From: Fusobacterium sp.
Lineage (GTDB): Bacteria > Fusobacteriota > Fusobacteriia > Fusobacteriales > Fusobacteriaceae
DNA: 64,000 bases
Assembly: GCF_032477075.1 (NCBI RefSeq)
Contig: NZ_JAWDXO010000002.1
Coordinates: forward strand, 124,001 to 188,000
Reading direction: 5' to 3'
The notes beneath the pieces were generated by a model. The model had not been told where the DNA came from. It searched no databases and saw only the letters and a list, made by a program, of their open reading frames with translations. The translations under genes were made by a program, and so were the position numbers. Shown one piece after another: positions 26,822-36,700 of the stretch (the stretch's first letter is position 1; every line of letters begins with the position of its first letter).

Positions 26822-28050
26822 TTTTTCCCTCCATCATAAAGTCTATAAACAGATTCAAAATCTCTATAAAACTTTCTGCATAAATCTTCATTTGTAGACT
26901 CTAAAGAGATTATTCTTCCAATAAAAGTTCTTATCCAAGGAAGCATCTCTAATGCATCATATACCTCTATTTTATATTCCCATTTATCATTGGACAACTG
27001 ATTGATTACTCCATGTCTTCCTTCAGTTTTAAGTCTTTCTATTATATACTCTTCTTTTCTCCCAATATACAATACCATTTTTAATGTTTCCAATTTAAGC
27101 TTTTTAAAAGAAACACCCCATAAATATGGCAGCTTCTCTTCCATTTCATTTTTTAATTTATCAAAATTTTTATCTTCTTCTAAAATTTTTACATTTTTTA
27201 TTTTATCAAGTCTATACATAAAAACAGACCCAGATTCTAAGTATCCAGCAATATATCTTCTCCCTGTTTGTACACTTATAAATATTTTCAATGGGAGTAT
27301 TTTTTTCATAATACTTTTTTTATCCTTTTTTATAAAATATTCTAATTCTATTTTAGATTTTCTATTTAATGCTTTTAGTATTTTATATAAAATTTCACTT
27401 TCCATTGCATGAAATATATAACTGTGCTTAAAAGTAAACTTCACATTTCTAATTTCAAATCTATCCATTATAAAACTTCCAATAACCCCTATTGGAGATA
27501 TTTCACTAAAAATAGATATTGTATCTCCATAATTAAGAATATCAAAATCTATATCTTCAAAATAATAATATATTTCTTTACCATTTTTTTCACTTTTTAA
27601 TATTCCTTCCTTTACATATTCTGAAAGTTTAAGCCTTATTGTTGCTGTATCCAAAATATTAACTTCTTTAAACTTAAAAAAATAGTCATCATTTATTTTA
27701 TCTGTTATCTCTTTTAAACTAAACTTTTCATTTTTATATAAAATATCTAAAATTATAAAGTGTAATGTTATATCATTTTTAGTAAAAGATTTTGTTTTAA
27801 ATACTTTATATAAGGGATTTTCAGTTATTTTTCTGCTGTCTACTGAAAGAAATATATTTTTTCCTTTCTCATTTTGATGAAATGCCATATACCCAGATAA
27901 ATAACTTTCTATACGTCTTTTATCATCATCATAACTTCTAAGACTTTTAGCAGCTAATTCTTCTCTGCTTTTAAAACCATAGATAAAAAACTCTCTCATA
28001 TACTCTCTTATTTTATCAAATTTCTTTATCAATTCATTAAATTCAGCCAT
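26818..28050 (-). CDS. WYL domain transcriptional regulator, first of pair
   Basis: 410 residues from the ATG at 28050 with AAGGAAAG upstream. A TTG five codons earlier is possible but less likely. The N-terminal ~170 residues contain a helix-turn-helix-like region (FSLKEITDKINDDYFFKFKEVNILDTATIRLKLSEYVKEG then LKSEKNGKEIYYYFED). The WYL domain runs from about residue 215 (AMESEILYKILKALNRKSKIELEY, RRYIAGYLESGSVFMYRLDKIKNVKIL), and the WCX-like tail ends in WIRTFIGRIISLES. It is translationally coupled to the second WYL gene and precedes rtcB, so it is a likely ligand-responsive regulator of the operon. Confidence 0.8.
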   Translation of the reverse strand: MAEFNELIKKFDKIREYMREFFIYGFKSREELAAKSLRSYDDDKRRIESYLSGYMAFHQNEKGKNIFLSVDSRKITENPLYKVFKTKSFTKNDITLHFIILDILYKNEKFSLKEITDKINDDYFFKFKEVNILDTATIRLKLSEYVKEGILKSEKNGKEIYYYFEDIDFDILNYGDTISIFSEISPIGVIGSFIMDRFEIRNVKFTFKHSYIFHAMESEILYKILKALNRKSKIELEYFIKKDKKSIMKKILPLKIFISVQTGRRYIAGYLESGSVFMYRLDKIKNVKILEEDKNFDKLKNEMEEKLPYLWGVSFKKLKLETLKMVLYIGRKEEYIIERLKTEGRHGVINQLSNDKWEYKIEVYDALEMLPWIRTFIGRIISLESTNEDLCRKFYRDFESVYRLYDGGKK

Positions 28051-28114
28051 AATCTTTCCTTTCAATTGAGAGATTTTATATTAATTCTATTTTATCATAT
28101 TTTATTTTTTATAT

Positions 28115-28143
28115 CAAAAAGGACAGGGATAATCCCCTGCCCT
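28115..28143 (-). terminator. Terminator of the second RND operon
   Basis: GC-rich stem GGACAGGG (28121-28128) / CCCCTGCCC (28134-28142), followed on the - strand by TTTTT. It lies just beyond the MerR stop. Confidence 0.8.
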
Positions 28144-28145
28144 CT

Positions 28146-29006
28146 CTATTTTATTGGTATTTTTACTGCATAGAGCAGCTCTTTAGGATCCTTTACAAAA
28201 CCAGGCCCTGCCAGAAAATGTATAATAGCATCTCCTATGATTTCAAAACCATTCTCTTTTACCCATTCTAACAGCTTATCAATATATTCTCTTCTGTTTT
28301 TAAATTTATTTTTACAGTAAAGGCATGCAAACCTATTTTTAGGTATTGTTATTTTCTTTTCAATATTTTTTACATCCTGCATAAGAATAATTTTTTCTTC
28401 TTTGAAGCTTCCATTATCAATATTTTCCTTAGGAATTATCAAAGCATATATCCCTATTGGCAAAATAGTATTACTTAAAGGAGCATCTATTTTTTTACTT
28501 ACTTCAGAAGAATTATTAGAATTCAAACTGCTGTCCAATTTTTTAAATGCTGCTTGAATTATTTTTTTAGAATCAATATCTAAAGAAATTTCTGTATATA
28601 CAGCTTTTATTTCATCTATCTCTTCTATAAAAAAAGCATCTATTTTTTCATCTATTTCAATCAGATATTTTATCTGTTCAGAATTTTGTATTAATTCTTT
28701 TTCTATTCTTTGGAGTCTTTTTATTTCAGCTTTCGTTTCTTCTATTATCTTTGTTATTAATTCCAAAGTATGAGAATAATTGAGATTATTTAAATGACTT
28801 TTTATAGAATCATTTGTAAATCCTAATTTTTTCAAATGTACTATTATTTTCAATACTGGAATCTGGAATCCTGTATAGTATCTATAGTTATTTTTTTCAT
28901 CTTTCAAAGCAGGAGAAAATATTCCTTCACTATCATAATAACGTAATGTAGAGATAGGAACTGCTGTTAGTTTAGATATTTCTCCAATTGTCAAGTAATC
29001 TTCCAT
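28146..29006 (-). CDS. MerR family regulator with GyrI-like effector domain
   Basis: 286 residues. N-terminal MerR helix-turn-helix and wing: YLTIGEISKLTAVPISTLRYYDSEGIFSP then NNYRYYTGFQ. A long dimerisation helix follows (residues ~75-115), and a C-terminal ~130-residue effector domain (GIYALIIPKENIDNGSFKEE to HFLAGPGFVKDPKELLYAVKIPI) is of the BmrR/GyrI type that binds hydrophobic cations. It is the last gene of an operon with adaptor and RND pump, 15 bases after the pump. By family it would activate a promoter with a long spacer; a dyad at 33191-33207 upstream of the adaptor is a candidate site. Confidence 0.88.
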   Translation of the reverse strand: MEDYLTIGEISKLTAVPISTLRYYDSEGIFSPALKDEKNNYRYYTGFQIPVLKIIVHLKKLGFTNDSIKSHLNNLNYSHTLELITKIIEETKAEIKRLQRIEKELIQNSEQIKYLIEIDEKIDAFFIEEIDEIKAVYTEISLDIDSKKIIQAAFKKLDSSLNSNNSSEVSKKIDAPLSNTILPIGIYALIIPKENIDNGSFKEEKIILMQDVKNIEKKITIPKNRFACLYCKNKFKNRREYIDKLLEWVKENGFEIIGDAIIHFLAGPGFVKDPKELLYAVKIPIK

Positions 29007-29021
29007 GCTCTCTCCTCTTTT

Positions 29022-32000
29022 TTACGATTTTTTTAATAATTTTTTTCTAAATTTTTTCATTACAAGTATAAAATCATCTATTAAATAATAGAACACTGGT
29101 ATTACCACCAAAGTTAAAAGTGTAGCTGTTGAAAGACCAAATACAACTACAAAAGACATTCCTTTATATATTTCAGATCCTTCTCCATTACTGAACATCA
29201 ATGGAATCATTCCAAGAACAGTAGTAAGTGTAGTCATCAAAATTGGTCTTAATCTTGTCTTTCCAGCTGTAATAAGAGCTTTATTCATATTATCTCCAGC
29301 AGCTCTTCTTATATTAATAAAATCTATCAATACAATGGCATTATTTACAACTATCCCTGCCAGCATGACAAATCCCACTGAAACCATAGCATCTATACTA
29401 AGTCCTGCTGCATACAGAGCATAGAATGCTCCTGTTGTAGAAAGAGGTATAGATAATATAATAACAAATGGCATTATAAATGATTCAAACTGCCAAACAA
29501 GAATAAAATAAATAAGAAATACTGCAATGGCAAATGTTGATTTCAACTGAGCTCCCATTTCAGCCATATCAGCACTTTTTCCTCCTGTTCCATAAGTTAA
29601 TCCTTCTGGATATCCCATGTCTTCCAAAGAAGCAGTGACAAGTTTTTGAGCAGTCTCAAGATCAAGTTCATCTTTTAAGTTGGCATATATAACTATTTTC
29701 TTTTTCTTGTCTTTCTTTTCTATTTTTGAAGGTCCCTCTTCAGCTCTAAACTCAGCAACATCAGATATTCTGATATTCCCGCCATTTGGAAGAGTTATTC
29801 TGGAATCTAATATCAAGCCTGTAGATTCTCTATATTTTTTCTGTAATTGAAGTGTAACATCTATTTCACTATTATCACTATTAATTTTAATAGGAGTTCC
29901 CCCTAATATTTGAGTTTGTATCATTGTTGCTATATTTTTTACATCCAATCCGTAATACTCAGCTTTCTCTCTATCTATATAGAATTTTCCTTCTGGTTTT
30001 CCACCTTCAAATGATGAAGTTACATCATAGATTCCATCAATATTTTTTATTCTTTCTTTAAGTTCCTGAGAAATTATTTGAAGCTGTGATTCATTATCTG
30101 AATAAAGTTCAAACTCTAAATCATATATTCCTCTTGTTCCAAACTTATATCCTGGAGTTATTGTTAATTCTACATCTGGAAACTCTACAAAAGTTTTTCT
30201 TAACTCTCTTATTATTTCTTGAAGAGATTCATCTCTTGAAGTTTTCAATCCTGCATTTATATTAAGAATAGCATTTGAACTGTTTCCTGAAACTGTATAA
30301 TCTCTTACAAATGAAAGTGTAACAGCTTTATCTTCAAGAACTTTTCCTATTCTATCAGCTTTATTTACATCTGCTCCTGATGGAAGCTTTGCAACTACAG
30401 CATATCTCCCTTCATCAACAGTTGGAATATATCTTCCCCCGATTTTTGATGCAGCAAACATTGATCCTGCAAACAAAAGTGCCAATATACCTAATACTGC
30501 TCCTCTATGTCTTATAGCCCATTTCAATGTTGCAACATATATTTTTCTGAAGTTTATCATTATTTTTCCTTCAGCATTCAGATCTTTTTTACTGTCCATC
30601 ACCTTACTTGCTATCATAGGTACAAATGTAAGAGATATTACCAATGAAGCTAGTAATGAATATGATATTGCATAACACAAATTATTGAATTGTTCCTTTG
30701 CCAATCCTTCCTGGAAAACCAAAGGCAAAAATGCTGCAACAGTAGTCATTGTTGAAGCTAATACAGGAAGAGCCATTTCTTCTGCTCCATCCTTTGCTGC
30801 CTGTAACCTTGTTTTTCCAAGTTCTGTCATATGTCTGAATATATTATCTACAACTACTACTGAATTATCTACCAGCATTCCTATTCCCAGAGACAATCCC
30901 ATAAGTGATATCAAATTGATACTTATTCCCTGAATATTCAACAGAAAAAAAGTAAAGATTATAGAGATAGGAATAGCCACAGCTATTATTAATGTAGCTG
31001 AAATACTTTTTAAAAAAACAAAAAGTATAACAGATGCCAAAATCAATCCCTGCATTCCACTTGATCTAACATTAGATATGGAATTCAATATTGTAACAGA
31101 AGAGTCAAATTCATAATTCAATACAGTATTGATAGGTAATGATCCTCTATTTCTCTCTATCACACTTTTAGTTTCATTTACAATAGCAACAGAGTTTCCA
31201 TCATCTGTTTTTGAAACAATAACTACTATACTGTCTTTCCCATTTTTTCTATATATTGATGTTCTATCTTTTGGAGCAACTTGTATCTTTGCTATATCCT
31301 TTAGTTTTAAAAGATGTCCATCTTTATTACTTAAAACTATCTCTTTTATCTGATCAGCAGTTTCTATCTCTGCCTCTATTTTTATAAGGTATTCTTTTTC
31401 TCCCTCCCTTAAAATTCCTCCTGGAAGATTGACACTTGCCTTATTCATTTTATCATATACATCCATTATTCCAAGATTATAGTTTTCTAATTTATTTGGA
31501 TCCACTTCTACTGATACTTCTTGTTCCTGTCCTCCAAAAACCTGTATCTGAGCAACTCCTGAAATTCTTTCAAGCATAGGCTTTAAATTATTTTCAGCAT
31601 AACTTCTCATTTCCATTCTGTCTCCACCAGCCATAGAAAATGTAATAGCTGGTACATCTGACATTGAACTCTTTCTTATAGAAGGCTCTTTCATATCATC
31701 TGGAAATTTATTTCTTATTTGATTTATCTCATTTTGTATAAGAGTTATTTTAGTTTCAACTTCAGTTCCATATTTAAATTCTACAAATATAAGAGACTGT
31801 TCAGCAGATGATTCAGAAGTATACTTTACTATTCCCTCTACATTGGGAAGAACATCCTCTATTTTTCTTGTAATCATTTTGTCTACATCTGATGGAGTTG
31901 CTCCATCCCATTTTATTCTTATTCTTACAGTTGGTTTATTTATATTAGGAAGCATTTCTATTGGCATCTTTTTAAGACCAAGTATACCAAAGAAAATCAT

Positions 32001-32063
32001 TGATATTATAAACATTGTAGCAGTAGCTGGTTTTCTTATTGAAAATTCTGAAATTGATTTCAT
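29022..32063 (-). CDS. RND efflux pump, HAE1/AcrB-like (module 2)
   Basis: 1013 residues. RND architecture: membrane helix 1 (PATATMFIISMIFFGILGL), first large periplasmic loop, helices 2-6 with LISLMGLSLGIGMLVDNSVVVVDNI (the proton-relay Asp in helix 4), second periplasmic loop and helices 7-12 (GIVVNNAIVLIDFINIRRAAG, RPILMTTLTTVLGMIPLM). It exports drugs, detergents or lipophilic metabolites across the envelope together with the adaptor immediately upstream and a TolC protein. No tolC gene is in this operon, so it may share the TolC of module 1. The substrate is not readable. Confidence 0.95.
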   Translation of the reverse strand: MKSISEFSIRKPATATMFIISMIFFGILGLKKMPIEMLPNINKPTVRIRIKWDGATPSDVDKMITRKIEDVLPNVEGIVKYTSESSAEQSLIFVEFKYGTEVETKITLIQNEINQIRNKFPDDMKEPSIRKSSMSDVPAITFSMAGGDRMEMRSYAENNLKPMLERISGVAQIQVFGGQEQEVSVEVDPNKLENYNLGIMDVYDKMNKASVNLPGGILREGEKEYLIKIEAEIETADQIKEIVLSNKDGHLLKLKDIAKIQVAPKDRTSIYRKNGKDSIVVIVSKTDDGNSVAIVNETKSVIERNRGSLPINTVLNYEFDSSVTILNSISNVRSSGMQGLILASVILFVFLKSISATLIIAVAIPISIIFTFFLLNIQGISINLISLMGLSLGIGMLVDNSVVVVDNIFRHMTELGKTRLQAAKDGAEEMALPVLASTMTTVAAFLPLVFQEGLAKEQFNNLCYAISYSLLASLVISLTFVPMIASKVMDSKKDLNAEGKIMINFRKIYVATLKWAIRHRGAVLGILALLFAGSMFAASKIGGRYIPTVDEGRYAVVAKLPSGADVNKADRIGKVLEDKAVTLSFVRDYTVSGNSSNAILNINAGLKTSRDESLQEIIRELRKTFVEFPDVELTITPGYKFGTRGIYDLEFELYSDNESQLQIISQELKERIKNIDGIYDVTSSFEGGKPEGKFYIDREKAEYYGLDVKNIATMIQTQILGGTPIKINSDNSEIDVTLQLQKKYRESTGLILDSRITLPNGGNIRISDVAEFRAEEGPSKIEKKDKKKKIVIYANLKDELDLETAQKLVTASLEDMGYPEGLTYGTGGKSADMAEMGAQLKSTFAIAVFLIYFILVWQFESFIMPFVIILSIPLSTTGAFYALYAAGLSIDAMVSVGFVMLAGIVVNNAIVLIDFINIRRAAGDNMNKALITAGKTRLRPILMTTLTTVLGMIPLMFSNGEGSEIYKGMSFVVVFGLSTATLLTLVVIPVFYYLIDDFILVMKKFRKKLLKKS

Positions 32064-32066
32064 ACT

Positions 32067-33125
32067 CTAGTTCTCCTTTATTTTATCATTATTATTAAGA
32101 AGATACTGCCCTTCTACTACTACTCTATCCCCTGTCTGATAATCGGGAAACTCAATCATCTGCTCATCTCCTATTGTAATATCAGGAGTAACTTTATAAA
32201 TAACAGCAGTATTATTCCTTGAGATAACTATATATGAATAAAGATCTTTTATCATTATTGCTTGTTTAGGAACAAACAATCCTTTTATATATCCCTGCTG
32301 TAATTTTACCTTTGCATATAATCCTTTTAAAAGTCTTTTATTTTCATTATTTACACTAAGTTTAACTGAATACTTTTTGGTATTGCTATCTGAACTAAGA
32401 TTTATTTCAGTTATTGTTCCAGCCAACTTTTCTCCTAATTCTTCTACAATAACTTCTGCTTCGCTCCCAACTTTAGTATATTCAGTGTCTTTCCCAGAAA
32501 CAGCTATAATTAGTTCCATTTTACTATTATCAACAACTGTTAATACTTTTTGAGAAGCTGTTACTTTTTCAAATTCCTTAAGGTTTAAATCTGTTACAGT
32601 TCCATTTATTTTAGCTGTTACTTTCAACCTTGAAAAATTATCCTTAGCTCTTATAAAATTGGCTTCAGCAATTTTTAAACTTCCTGTACTTGTTTCAAAC
32701 TTATTTTTAGAATTCAAAAATTCATCTTCTGAAACAAGCTCTTTAGCATATAATTTTTTATATTTTTCATATGAAATTTTATCAGTTGAATAACTCGATT
32801 TAGCTTTCAAAAGATTTCCTTCAGCTTCATAGTAACTTGCTTCTGTTGAAGCATCAGTAAGTTCAAGAATTATATCTCCTGTTTTTACTGTATCTCCATT
32901 TTTAAAGTTTATTTTTTTTACATCTCCCCCTGTAGGAGTTATTATAACTACTTCATTAACAGGTTTTAATTCTCCATTATAATCCTTTACATATTCAAGA
33001 TTTTGTTCATTCAATTCAATTGTTCTCGCTAGTTTAACCACTTCTTTTTTTTCTGTTTGAGCTGTTTTATTATCACCACATGCAACTAAAGAAAAAAGAG
33101 AAATAATTAATAATAATTTTTTCAT
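32067..33125 (-). CDS. RND efflux adaptor lipoprotein (module 2)
   Basis: 352 residues from the ATG at 33125, with GGGGGAACT upstream. A longer ORF start adds ten residues that would spoil the signal. Lipoprotein signal KKLLLIISLFSLVAC with lipobox SLVAC, cysteine about residue 16. Then a biotinyl-lipoyl half-motif (VKKINFKNGDTVKTGDIILELTD), an alpha-hairpin (EASYYEAEGNLLKAKSSY to KDNFSRLK) and a beta-barrel (LNLKEFEKVTASQKVL). It bridges the RND pump and TolC in the periplasm, anchored to the inner membrane by its lipid. Four bases separate it from the pump gene. Confidence 0.92.
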   Translation of the reverse strand: MKKLLLIISLFSLVACGDNKTAQTEKKEVVKLARTIELNEQNLEYVKDYNGELKPVNEVVIITPTGGDVKKINFKNGDTVKTGDIILELTDASTEASYYEAEGNLLKAKSSYSTDKISYEKYKKLYAKELVSEDEFLNSKNKFETSTGSLKIAEANFIRAKDNFSRLKVTAKINGTVTDLNLKEFEKVTASQKVLTVVDNSKMELIIAVSGKDTEYTKVGSEAEVIVEELGEKLAGTITEINLSSDSNTKKYSVKLSVNNENKRLLKGLYAKVKLQQGYIKGLFVPKQAIMIKDLYSYIVISRNNTAVIYKVTPDITIGDEQMIEFPDYQTGDRVVVEGQYLLNNNDKIKEN

Positions 33126-33190
33126 AGTTCCCCCTATTTTATATATAAAATTCATTATTTGCAGATCAAAATCAATTTCTAAACCATAAA

Positions 33191-33207
33191 GTTACTTTAG
33201 AGTAATG
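33191..33207 (-). promoter_or_regulatory. Candidate MerR operator dyad
   Basis: GTTACTTTAGAGTAATG holds the palindrome TTACT-TTAG-AGTAA, 66 bases upstream of the adaptor ATG. MerR regulators bind short dyads of this kind. The -35/-10 elements around it are not clear, so the assignment is tentative. Confidence 0.35.
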
Positions 33208-33268
33208 TTTTTTTATATAAATAAATATACACTAAAAAAGAAAAAAAAGCAATTTATTCCTAAATAAA

Positions 33269-33317
33269 AATAAGGATAACCTTTATCTTTTTTTGACATT
33301 TAAGTTATCCTTATTTT
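33269..33317 (-). terminator. Terminator of RND module 1
   Basis: AATAAGGATAAC (33269-33280) and GTTATCCTTATTTT (33304-33317) pair perfectly over 12 bases and have T/A-rich flanks on both strands. Confidence 0.8.
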
Positions 33318-33388
33318 ATATTAATTATTTTATATTAATTATTTTATATTAATTATTTTATATTAATTATTTTATATTAATTATTTTA
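33311..33388. repeat. 14-base tandem repeat, 5.5 copies
   Basis: TTATTTTATATTAA repeats perfectly five times (33311-33380), then a partial copy TTATTTTA (33381-33388) covers the stop codon of the PG0541-type gene. The first copy overlaps the right arm of the terminator. Confidence 0.95.
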
Positions 33389-33770
33389 CTTTATGTTTTT
33401 CTTTTAGTCTTTCTAAAAGTTCCTCATCAGGAATTATATCCTCATTTAGAAAATCTATTATGATTCTGTCTACTGGAATGATACCTGCAGTCATTACTAT
33501 TCCATGAGGAAGAGACATTCTAAAAGTTTTCAAATTCTTCAGCATTTTATCCAAATTTTTCTCTGGGATAGTTAATACAAATATACAGTCTGTTCCTGGC
33601 CAAATAAGAGTATTTTTATGTTTTACTTTAGCATCCCATACACTTTCCACTTTCTTCTGTACTGTATAGTAATAAAATTTTATTTCATCAAAAAAATCTT
33701 CAAGTCTTGCTTTTTGTGATTCATTTATATTTACAAATATCATTTTATAGTTATAATGTCCATCTGTCAT
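33381..33770 (-). CDS. PG0541-type, PII-like protein linked to RND transporter
   Basis: 129 residues, cytosolic. YKMIFVNINESQKARLEDFFDEI is a ferredoxin-like beta-alpha start as in PII signalling proteins. The middle (LIWPGTDCIFVLTIPEKNLDKMLKNLKTFR) and MSLPHGIVMTAGIIPVDRII complete the fold. I recognise this as the PG0541 family, small proteins that sit beside RND pumps in Bacteroidetes and Fusobacteria. It is 17 bases downstream of the pump. By analogy with PII-GlnK/Amt it may bind the pump's cytoplasmic face and tune activity; no experiment known to me shows this. Its stop lies in the tandem repeat. Confidence 0.75.
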   Translation of the reverse strand: MTDGHYNYKMIFVNINESQKARLEDFFDEIKFYYYTVQKKVESVWDAKVKHKNTLIWPGTDCIFVLTIPEKNLDKMLKNLKTFRMSLPHGIVMTAGIIPVDRIIIDFLNEDIIPDEELLERLKEKHKVK

Positions 33771-33787
33771 TGTAAATCCTCCTCTTT

Positions 33788-36700
33788 TTAATCTCTTCCA
33801 CTCAATTTTTTAGGTAAAAGATTCATAATCTTATTATACACTTTTTTAAGAAATTTTAAAATAGCATTATTCATATCTTCAATCAATGTATAAAGGATTG
33901 GAATTACAACCAATGTCAGAAGTGTTGAGAATGTCAATCCAAACATAACTGTTATAGCCATTCCTCTGTATATCTCTGCTCCTTCTCCTATTCCCAATGA
34001 AAGTGGAAGCATTCCCAATACTGTTGTCATAGTTGTCATTAAAATAGGTCTCAGTCTCGTTCTGCATGATTCTATTACTGCTTCCTGTCTCTCACTTCCT
34101 CTTTCTCTCGTCATCTTAATAAAGTCTATCAATACTATGGCATTATTTACAACTATTCCTGCTAGAAGTATTACCCCTATCATAACCATTATATCAACAG
34201 GCTGCCCAGTTACCAAAAGTCCCCATACAATACCTACTAATGCAAGTGGTATTGATCCTATGATTATTACTGGAAGTACAAAGTTTTCAAACTGTGCTGC
34301 CAGTAACGCATATATTAAAAATATTGAAATTCCTAATGCAAATCCCAGCTGACTTGTTGCATCACTTAGATTTTCTGAGTTTCCACCCCATCTGTAATCA
34401 ACTGATTTTGGTGGATTAATTGAGTTATATGTTTCTACCAGTTTGTCCTGAATAGCTTTCATTCCAACTCCACCATCATTTGCAGACACTGTTACACTAT
34501 ATATTCTATCTTTTTTATTTATTTCTGATGACCCTTCTGCCATTACTATATCTGCTACATCTGATAGTTTTATAAATTTTCCACTGTCTATTTTTATATT
34601 AAGATTTTTTAAAGCATTGATATCATTTCTTTTATTTTTAGGTAATCTTACCATTACATCTATCTCTTCTACTCCAGTTTTAACAGTTACTGTATCTCCT
34701 CTGTCTCCTCCTAATACTGAATAACTCAAAGTCTGAGCTATTACTGAAGGGTTGATTCCATAACTTTTTATTTTATCTCTATCTAAAACTACCCTTGCTT
34801 CTATATTTCCTGGATCCAATGTTGATTTTATATCAACTGCTCCTGGATATTTCTTCATTTCTTCCAGAACTTTTGCTCCTACTTCTCTAATTTCATCAAG
34901 ATTAGAACCAACTATATCAAATTGAATATCTCTCTGTTGTGATCCCATTGCAAAATCTTCTGATAGGTTTGTTCTTGTGTCTGGTATTTTTTCAACAATT
35001 GGTCTTAATTTAGTAATTATATCAAATACAGAAGTTTTTCTTGTATCTTTCTTACCTATATCAACATTAATAGAAAAATTATCATTTTGGACAATAGTAA
35101 AATAACTTTGGGTATTAGGTTCATTGATAATGATTTCCTCTATCTCTTTAGCTATTGCTTTTGATTTTTCAAGGTCAAGCCCTTTTCCTAACTCTGCAAC
35201 TATTGAATATCTACCCTGATCTTGTTTAGGCATAAATTCCATTTTCAAAAATCTTGGTACAATTCCTATTGAGAGTATAAATACAAGCACTGTTATTCCA
35301 ACTGTTTTCCATCTATTTTTTACAGCCCAATTTATTAATTTTAAATAGTTACCTTTAACTGTTCCAAATATTTTTCCTTCTTTTGTAATATCTGCTTTAT
35401 TTGTAAGAAATCTACTTGCAAGCATTGGTATTAATGTAAGAGAAACTATTATTGCTGCAAGGTTTGAAAATATTATTGAATATGCTAAATCCCTAAATAT
35501 TTCTCTTGCTATCCCTGGAATAAATAGTATAGGAATAAATACAACCATTGTTGTAAGAGCTGATGCTATAACTGACATAGCAACCTCTGTTGTTGCATTA
35601 TCTGAAGCTTCCATTACTGGCGATTTCAGCTCTGTCATATGCCGATAAATATTATCTACAACAACCACAGAGTTATCTGTCAGCATTCCTACTCCTATTG
35701 ATAATCCCATCAATGAAATAAGGTTAAGTGATGTTCCATTAAGTGCAAGAAATGCAAATGTAAATATTACTGCCACTGGAAGTGCTGCTGATACCAAAAG
35801 TGTTGCTCTCATATTTTTTAAAAACAAAAATAGAACTATTGTTGCTAATATAAGCCCCTGTACTGCTGTTCCACTAACATTTGAAATTGATTGGTTGATA
35901 TCAATTGAGGTATCGAGCAATACATTATATACTGTTTCTGGAGGCATAATAGATTCCAAGCTTTCAAGAGCTTCAAGCGCTCTTTTATTAAGATCTATTG
36001 TACTTCCATCTGATGATTTTTCCACTATTACTGCTATTGATTCTTTTCCTGAAAGATATGAAATATCTGTTGCATCTTCAGTAGTAAACACAACATCAGC
36101 TACATCTTTTACTCTTAAAGTATTTCCATTACTTTTCAGAATCATATCTTCAAAAGTATCTATATAGTTTAATTCTCCCATAAATCTCACTATTACATCT
36201 TTAGTTCCTGTACTGATAGTTCCCAATGGTACATTTAAACTTGATACTCTTATCATATCATATAGTTCCATTGGAGAAAGATCATAAGCTGCAAGTTTGT
36301 CACTGTCTATTTGTATTTGAAGTTGTTTATCTGGATTTCCAAATACATTTACTTGCCCAATACCAGGAAGACTTTCAAATTTAGGCTTTAAATACTCTTC
36401 AACAAAACTGCTTAACTCTGTTTTATTTGGAGCACTCATCATTATTACAAGAGTCAGATTCCCTGTTCCTGCTTCTACTTTTTTTGCTATTGGCGTATCA
36501 GCTGCACTAGGCAGATCATTAGTTATCTTTGACAACTCTCTTTGTATCTCTGTTACCTTATCATCTGCATTTATTCCATAATCAAATTTTACAACTATAG
36601 TAGACTGTCCATAAGTTGATGTTGATTCTATTTTATCTATTCCCTCAACATTTGGCAGTATCTCTTCTATTTTTTTTGTAACCTGTGTTTCTACATCTTC

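Noticed and set aside
33311..33388. Short regular repeat considered as a CRISPR array
   Set aside because: The units are directly adjacent 14-mers with no spacers, and no cas genes are present.
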